A stretch of DNA of 64,000 nt from CAMDMI01 sp044379485 (GTDB taxonomy: Bacteria > Bacteroidota > Bacteroidia > Cytophagales > Flexibacteraceae), in contig JBIPOE010000013.1 in the NCBI GenBank assembly GCA_044379485.1, positions 4,210-68,209 of the forward strand, written 5' to 3'. Below, piece by piece: positions 60,409 through 64,000 of the stretch. The position numbers were made by a program, and so were the translations under genes. The first letter of the stretch is position 1, and each line of letters begins with the position of its first letter. The notes beneath the pieces were generated by a model, which had not been told where the DNA came from, did no database searches, and was given only the letters and a program-made list of their open reading frames with translations.

Positions 60409-61359
60409 GTGAATAAAGACCTGTCTATTATTATTCCCCTCTACAATGAGGAAGAATCACTTCCTGAATTATGCAAATGGATTGATAAAGTAATAAAACA
60501 AATGGGAATTTCCTTTGAAATTCTACTTATTGACGATGGCAGTACTGACCTGAGTTGGAAAACCATTCAGTCCTTGTGGGAGCAATATCCTGTAATCCGG
60601 GCATATCGGTTTGGAAGAAACTACGGAAAGTCCGCTGCCTTGGATATGGGCTTTCACCATTGTGAAGGAAAGGTTGTAATCACAATGGATGCTGACCTTC
60701 AAGATAGCCCGGATGAAATTCCAAAGTTGTATGAAATGATAACTGTAAAGGAATTCCATTTGGTTTCTGGTTGGAAACAAAAAAGGTATGATCCAATTTC
60801 GAAAACTATTCCAAGTAAACTTTTCAACAAAGTAACCGGCTGGTTTTCAGGAATAAAACTTCACGACTTTAACTGTGGATTAAAAGCATATCAAGGCAAA
60901 GTAGTAAAAACTATACACCTTTATGGTGAAATGCATCGTTACATCCCGGTTATTTCCAAGCAAAATGGTTTTGGAAAAATTGGGGAAATGGTTGTGGAAC
61001 ATCGTGCAAGAAAATATGGTGTTACCAAGTTTGGTTTGGAGCGCTTCATTTTTGGTTTTTTAGACTTACTAAGTATCACTTTCGTTTCAAAATTCAAGAA
61101 ACGACCTATGCACTTTTTTGGAAGTTTAGGGACCCTTTCTTTTTTGATGGGGTTTTCTATTACCCTTTGGCTTATATTGGACAAACTGAGCAATTTAAGA
61201 AATCACCTAAAGGCTAGAGATGTAGTGGATCAGCCTTTATTTTTTCTGGCCCTGGTTGCCATTATTGTTGGGGTCCAATTATTTCTTGCTGGTTTTTTAG
61301 GAGAAATAATGGCCAACCAAAATAAAAAAGAGGAATATGTAATTGCTGATGAACTTTAA
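60409..61359 (+). CDS. Membrane-anchored family 2 glycosyltransferase
   Basis: A 316-residue GT-A enzyme of the DPM1/GtrB type, using a GTG start. The nucleotide-sugar site is DLSIIIPLYNEEESLPEL then IDDGSTD, with DxD-like MDADLQD and later GCGLK-like DFNCGLKAYQG. Two C-terminal membrane segments (about 232-258, 270-300) anchor it. It probably transfers a sugar to a polyprenyl phosphate on the inner membrane face. It is the last gene of the batA operon, which suggests a role in envelope glycan formation, though the substrate is unknown. Confidence 0.92.
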   Translation: MNKDLSIIIPLYNEEESLPELCKWIDKVIKQMGISFEILLIDDGSTDLSWKTIQSLWEQYPVIRAYRFGRNYGKSAALDMGFHHCEGKVVITMDADLQDSPDEIPKLYEMITVKEFHLVSGWKQKRYDPISKTIPSKLFNKVTGWFSGIKLHDFNCGLKAYQGKVVKTIHLYGEMHRYIPVISKQNGFGKIGEMVVEHRARKYGVTKFGLERFIFGFLDLLSITFVSKFKKRPMHFFGSLGTLSFLMGFSITLWLILDKLSNLRNHLKARDVVDQPLFFLALVAIIVGVQLFLAGFLGEIMANQNKKEEYVIADEL

Positions 61360-61362
61360 GAA

Positions 61363-61935
61363 TTAGGTGATTTTATTGCTTTTCCACTCATTTTTTAGCA
61401 AACCAAAAACAAGAGAATCAAAAAATCTTCCGTTAAAAAACAGGTTTTGCCTTAAATGGGCTTCCTTTCTAAAGCCCATTTTTGTCACCAAATTTATTGA
61501 TGCTTGATTTTCAGGATTAATATCTGCTTCAATTTTATTTAAATTTAACTGTTCAAATCCAAACTTTAAAACGGCGTCCATAGCCTCGGAACCAAACCCA
61601 TTTTTCCAAAATTCCGGACTAAGAATATAACCAATTTCAGATTTTTGGTTAACAACATCCAATCTGTAAAACCCCATATCACCAATCATTTCCCCATTGG
61701 CTTTCAGGCATATAGCCCATCCCAATCCAGTTTGAGCAAGTTCTATTTCTTTTCGTTTTTTTATTAATTCTATAGCATCTCCAATGGTGTAAGCCAATGG
61801 TCTTTCGATAAATTTCATAACCACTTCGTCTCTTCTAAATTTAAAAAGAGGTTCAGCATACTCTTCAGTTAATTCCCTAAGAATCAATCTATCAGTTTCT
61901 AAAATTGGAAAGGGGTTTGTTGAATAGCTTATCAT
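61363..61935 (-). CDS. GNAT acetyltransferase, RimJ/RimL type
   Basis: A 190-residue N-acetyltransferase. The start ETDRLILRELTEEYAEPLFK and the acetyl-CoA region GYILSPEFWKNGFGSEAMDA, together with NPENQASINLVTKMGFRKEA, match the RimJ/RimL ribosomal-protein acetyltransferase group. It convergently meets the glycosyltransferase gene with 3 bases between stops. Substrate unknown. Confidence 0.9.
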   Translation of the reverse strand: MISYSTNPFPILETDRLILRELTEEYAEPLFKFRRDEVVMKFIERPLAYTIGDAIELIKKRKEIELAQTGLGWAICLKANGEMIGDMGFYRLDVVNQKSEIGYILSPEFWKNGFGSEAMDAVLKFGFEQLNLNKIEADINPENQASINLVTKMGFRKEAHLRQNLFFNGRFFDSLVFGLLKNEWKSNKIT

Positions 61936-61945
61936 AAAAACAAAA

Positions 61946-62322
61946 AAGTGAAAAAATAAAAGTTTTTAATTCTGGAATCAAGGCTTTTAAATCAGCTACG
62001 CGGTAATTGATCATAAACTCTTTCGTTGAGGGTTCAAAATATTTGGTCTTTTCGCCAAAAGGGCTCCATTGCGAAAATCCTTTTTTACTTGCGTCAGCAC
62101 CTTGCCGAAATTCAAAAACAGATCCATATTGGTTTGTATTGAGTCCAAGATGGTTTGATACCAATCCCGTAGTTTCTTAAGATCTTTGCATTTGAAGAAA
62201 ATACCTCCAACTCTTTTAAGGGCTGAATTTTGGTTTGGCTGGCTTCCAATTATCGACTTAAAGGCAAAGCCAAAACAGAATGAAGCAAGCAAGACCAAAG
62301 TTGGTAAAAGTATTTTTTTCAT
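61946..62322 (-). pseudogene. Frameshifted, truncated VOC (glyoxalase-fold) protein
   Basis: A VOC-family gene broken by a frame change. From the ATG at 62322, a signal-like start and LKRVGGIFFKCKDLKKLRDW match the VOC N-terminus. Near 62150 the reading shifts: the family pattern continues as HLGLNTNQYGSVFEFRQGAD, WSPFGEKTKYFEPSTKEFMINYRV in another frame. One base missing near CAAACCAT explains it. The usual last 40 residues (with the final metal-ligand Glu) are also absent; the remaining frame runs into the GNAT start. It is not expected to be active. Confidence 0.8.
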
Positions 62323-62504
62323 GGTGGTAAAATTGATTTTAAGGGGACAACTTAAATGCTTTAAAACCAATTTCCAAAACTTGCCAAGCCAGTTATGGCT
62401 GTTTTTTCTAAAAATGGTTTCTATGGAAATTGGGGGGAATTTTACACAATCATCAACTGACCAAAAATGATTTAATTTGAAATCCTAAATCAAAAAAAAC
62501 CTCA

Positions 62505-63185
62505 GTGTTTAACCTACTTCAGCTTTGTCTTTCAATTCTTTTCTTATTTGAAAAAACCAATTCAAATGTGCCAAACTGTGAAATGGAGATCCATTTCAAA
62601 AAATTAGGTCTGCTTGATATTCAAACAGTTAATCCAAGAATTAAGGTTGAATTAAAGTACTCATCAAAAGACAATTTTATTGGATATGATGTTTATGGTT
62701 GCATGACAAAGGCATTTTTACAAAAGGAAGCGGCTGAACATTTATCCAAAGCTTCTGACCTTTTACAAATTGAAAATCCTGGATTTCAGCTTTTGGTTTA
62801 TGATGCAGCAAGACCATCCTGGGCTCAAAAAATCCTCTGGGACAGCCTGAAAAAACCAGAAAGCTCCAAACATATTTATGTGGCCAACCCCAAAAAAGGC
62901 TCCATTCACAACTACGGATGTGCGGTAGATTTAACCATAGTTGACAAAGATGGAAAGCCATTGGATATGGGAACTACATTTGATTTTTTTGAAAACTTAG
63001 CTCAGCCAAGGCTAGAGAAAAAACTACTACAAAAAGGAATTCTAAGTCCTGTCCAATATAAAAATCGATTGTTACTAAGAAAGGTGATGCTAAAAGCAGG
63101 ATTTTCTACAACAACTTCAGAGTGGTGGCATTTCAACTTTGGTTCCTTATCCCAATTGAAAAAAAAGTACCACAAAATTCCCTGA
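62505..63185 (+). CDS. D-alanyl-D-alanine dipeptidase, VanX type (M15 family)
   Basis: A 226-residue exported zinc peptidase with a GTG start and a signal-like first 20 residues (NLLQLCLSILFLFEK). Key motifs: DAARPSWAQ, the zinc site SIHNYGCAVDLTI (SxHxxxxxxD) and SEWWHFNF near the C-terminus, as in VanX/DdpX. It cleaves D-Ala-D-Ala dipeptides, probably in peptidoglycan recycling. Vancomycin-resistance partners (vanH, vanA) are not present, so this is more likely a housekeeping peptidase than a resistance gene. Confidence 0.9.
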   Translation: MFNLLQLCLSILFLFEKTNSNVPNCEMEIHFKKLGLLDIQTVNPRIKVELKYSSKDNFIGYDVYGCMTKAFLQKEAAEHLSKASDLLQIENPGFQLLVYDAARPSWAQKILWDSLKKPESSKHIYVANPKKGSIHNYGCAVDLTIVDKDGKPLDMGTTFDFFENLAQPRLEKKLLQKGILSPVQYKNRLLLRKVMLKAGFSTTTSEWWHFNFGSLSQLKKKYHKIP

Positions 63186-63209
63186 AATGTTCTTTTGAAC
63201 AAGTTCACG

Positions 63210-63656
63210 CTAAAGATCTTTTTCCATCTTGAAATGGGGAATACCTACTTCAAGAAATTCCTCACCTAAAGTTCTATAACCTTGTTTTTGATAAAAAAGA
63301 ACCACCACTTTTCTGGCATGAAGTATCATTTTGGAATAACCCATCTTTTTTGAAACTTCCTCTGAAAATGCCACCATTTTTGCACCAATCCCCTCTCCTT
63401 TCATTGCATGGTTTACTGCCACTTGTCGCATTTTAATTTCAATCGAAGACAGTTTATTTAGAATTAATGTACCAACAATTTCATCATTCAAAATGGCTGC
63501 TATGTGCGTATCTATTTCATCAGCCTTTAAATTGTCATTATAAATACTCATTCCCAATGGCTTTCTCAAAACCATATCACGTATATGAAGGGACTTTTCA
63601 TATTCTGGCGATGCGAAATCAATAATTTCAAAACGAAGATCTTTAAGCGTAATCAT
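63210..63656 (-). CDS. GNAT acetyltransferase, ElaA-like
   Basis: A 148-residue N-acetyltransferase from the ATG at 63656 (an in-frame TTG lies 6 bases further upstream). The acetyl-CoA site is MRQVAVNHAMKGEGIGAKMV, followed by ILHARKVVVLFYQKQGYRTLG. It is convergent with the VanX-type gene. Substrate unknown. Confidence 0.88.
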   Translation of the reverse strand: MITLKDLRFEIIDFASPEYEKSLHIRDMVLRKPLGMSIYNDNLKADEIDTHIAAILNDEIVGTLILNKLSSIEIKMRQVAVNHAMKGEGIGAKMVAFSEEVSKKMGYSKMILHARKVVVLFYQKQGYRTLGEEFLEVGIPHFKMEKDL

Positions 63657-63735
63657 GCACAAATTATCAATTTAAATATTGAAGTAATTATACTGTTATC
63701 CGAACCTACAACTTTTAATGAATTGTAAAAAAAAA

Positions 63736-63753
63736 GACCTCATTTCTGAGGCC
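63736..63753 (-). terminator. Hairpin with T-run on the minus strand
   Basis: GGCCTCA-GAAA-TGAGGTC (minus strand), followed by a long T-run (63727-63735). It would terminate transcription coming from the right edge, that is from the transposase fragment. Confidence 0.7.
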
Positions 63754-63858
63754 TTCTCTTTGGGAATCGGATAGCTGAGTTTATTTTCTTTGATGAGGAC
63801 TCACATCTTTGTAATTCAGAATTAGCATCCTCATGACTTGATTTATCTAAACGCCCAC

Positions 63859-64000
63859 TTACTTCCAGTAGTCCTTTTTCAGGTTATTAACATAGCAAGG
63901 GGTGGCCAAAGCCATGCGATTTAGCAAGTTGTCAAAGATAGATTCCTTATGAATTGATCTATTGATTCTGTAGCAGAATTCATTCAGATATGCCTGCAAG
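63859..64000 (-). mobile_element. IS1595-family (ISXO2-like) transposase, C-terminal fragment running off the window
   Basis: The last 46 codons of a minus-strand frame read LQAYLNEFCYRINRSIHKES then IFDNLLNRMALATPCYVNNL and a stop at 63861-63859. YLNEFCYRxNR...IFDNLLxRM is the C-terminal signature of IS1595/ISXO2-like transposases (DDE superfamily). The rest lies beyond the window. The terminal inverted repeat of the element would be expected between the stop and about 63720; GGGAATCGGATAGC near 63762 is a candidate but unproven. Confidence 0.75.

Noticed and set aside
62505..63185. VanX-type gene as a vancomycin-resistance determinant
   Set aside because: No vanH, vanA or regulator genes nearby, and such dipeptidases also serve peptidoglycan recycling.
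1..64000. tRNA genes
   Set aside because: I looked through the intergenic gaps for cloverleaf-like sequence with the usual T-arm GTTCRA pattern and found none I could support; a tRNAscan run would settle this.

Overview
The window looks like a chromosomal segment from a member of the Bacteroidota, most like the Cytophagia/Sphingobacteriia side of the phylum. The base composition is AT-rich. Several proteins end in type IX secretion (T9SS) C-terminal sorting domains, both type A and the gliding-associated type B. Phylum-typical families are present (GWxTD, DUF4199, BatA, choice-of-anchor L and V, half-gene transketolase). Recognisable promoters match the Bacteroidota -7 box TAnnTTTG. There are no phage, CRISPR or large mobile regions; most of the window is housekeeping and cell-envelope genes, with small repeats and a few decayed genes in the gaps.

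Layout. 0-7.7 kb: end of recG, an OmpA/LysM lipoprotein, tonB-folC, an ECF sigma / membrane partner / Spy-like periplasmic protein operon, and mnmA on the minus strand. 7.9-12.6 kb: a minus-strand block with a secreted unknown, an MBL hydrolase, rlmB, a GWxTD lipoprotein and a DUF2147 protein; a pair of inverted GC-rich repeats sits between rlmB and the hydrolase and supplies the end of one gene and the start of the other. 13.1-14.25 kb: a decayed choice-of-anchor L gene whose intact relative is at 52.7-55.9 kb. 14.4-21.7 kb: sugar dehydrogenase-like protein, secreted thioredoxin, rlmN, preA, RNase P RNA, a choice-of-anchor V protein and a TIGR02757 protein. 21.7-27.5 kb: ppk1 and an error-prone-type DNA polymerase III alpha whose OB domain lies in a separate overlapping ORF. 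27.7-33.4 kb: a toxin-antitoxin pair, a 296-bp MITE-like element with a 6-bp target duplication, a TPR protein, an aminotransferase and yidC. 34.5-45.9 kb: one giant 3817-residue T9SS-exported protein built from super-repeats. 46-52.6 kb: lysC with a response regulator, then menD, a Nudix gene, an Lrp regulator, the transketolase C-half and a UbiA-type prenyltransferase. 52.7-61.4 kb: a T9SS type B protein, then the batA / dihydroorotase-like / DUF4199 x2 / GT2 operon. 61.4-64 kb: acetyltransferases, a broken VOC gene, a VanX-type dipeptidase and the 3' end of an IS1595-type transposase entering from the right edge.

How it works together. The envelope dominates: YidC inserts membrane proteins, TonB energises outer-membrane transport, OmpA/LysM anchors the outer membrane to peptidoglycan, and T9SS clients (giant adhesin-like protein, choice-of-anchor proteins) are displayed or released. 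The ECF operon probably watches the periplasm. MenD belongs to menaquinone synthesis. I see no obviously new multi-gene defence or biosynthetic system. The most unusual items are the covarying-palindrome intergenic repeat (two copies, 19.0 and 33.4 kb), the repeat-mediated rewriting of the rlmB/MBL junction, the split polymerase, the catalytically dead dihydroorotase homologue, the start-codon hairpin at 20.9 kb and the giant super-repeat protein.
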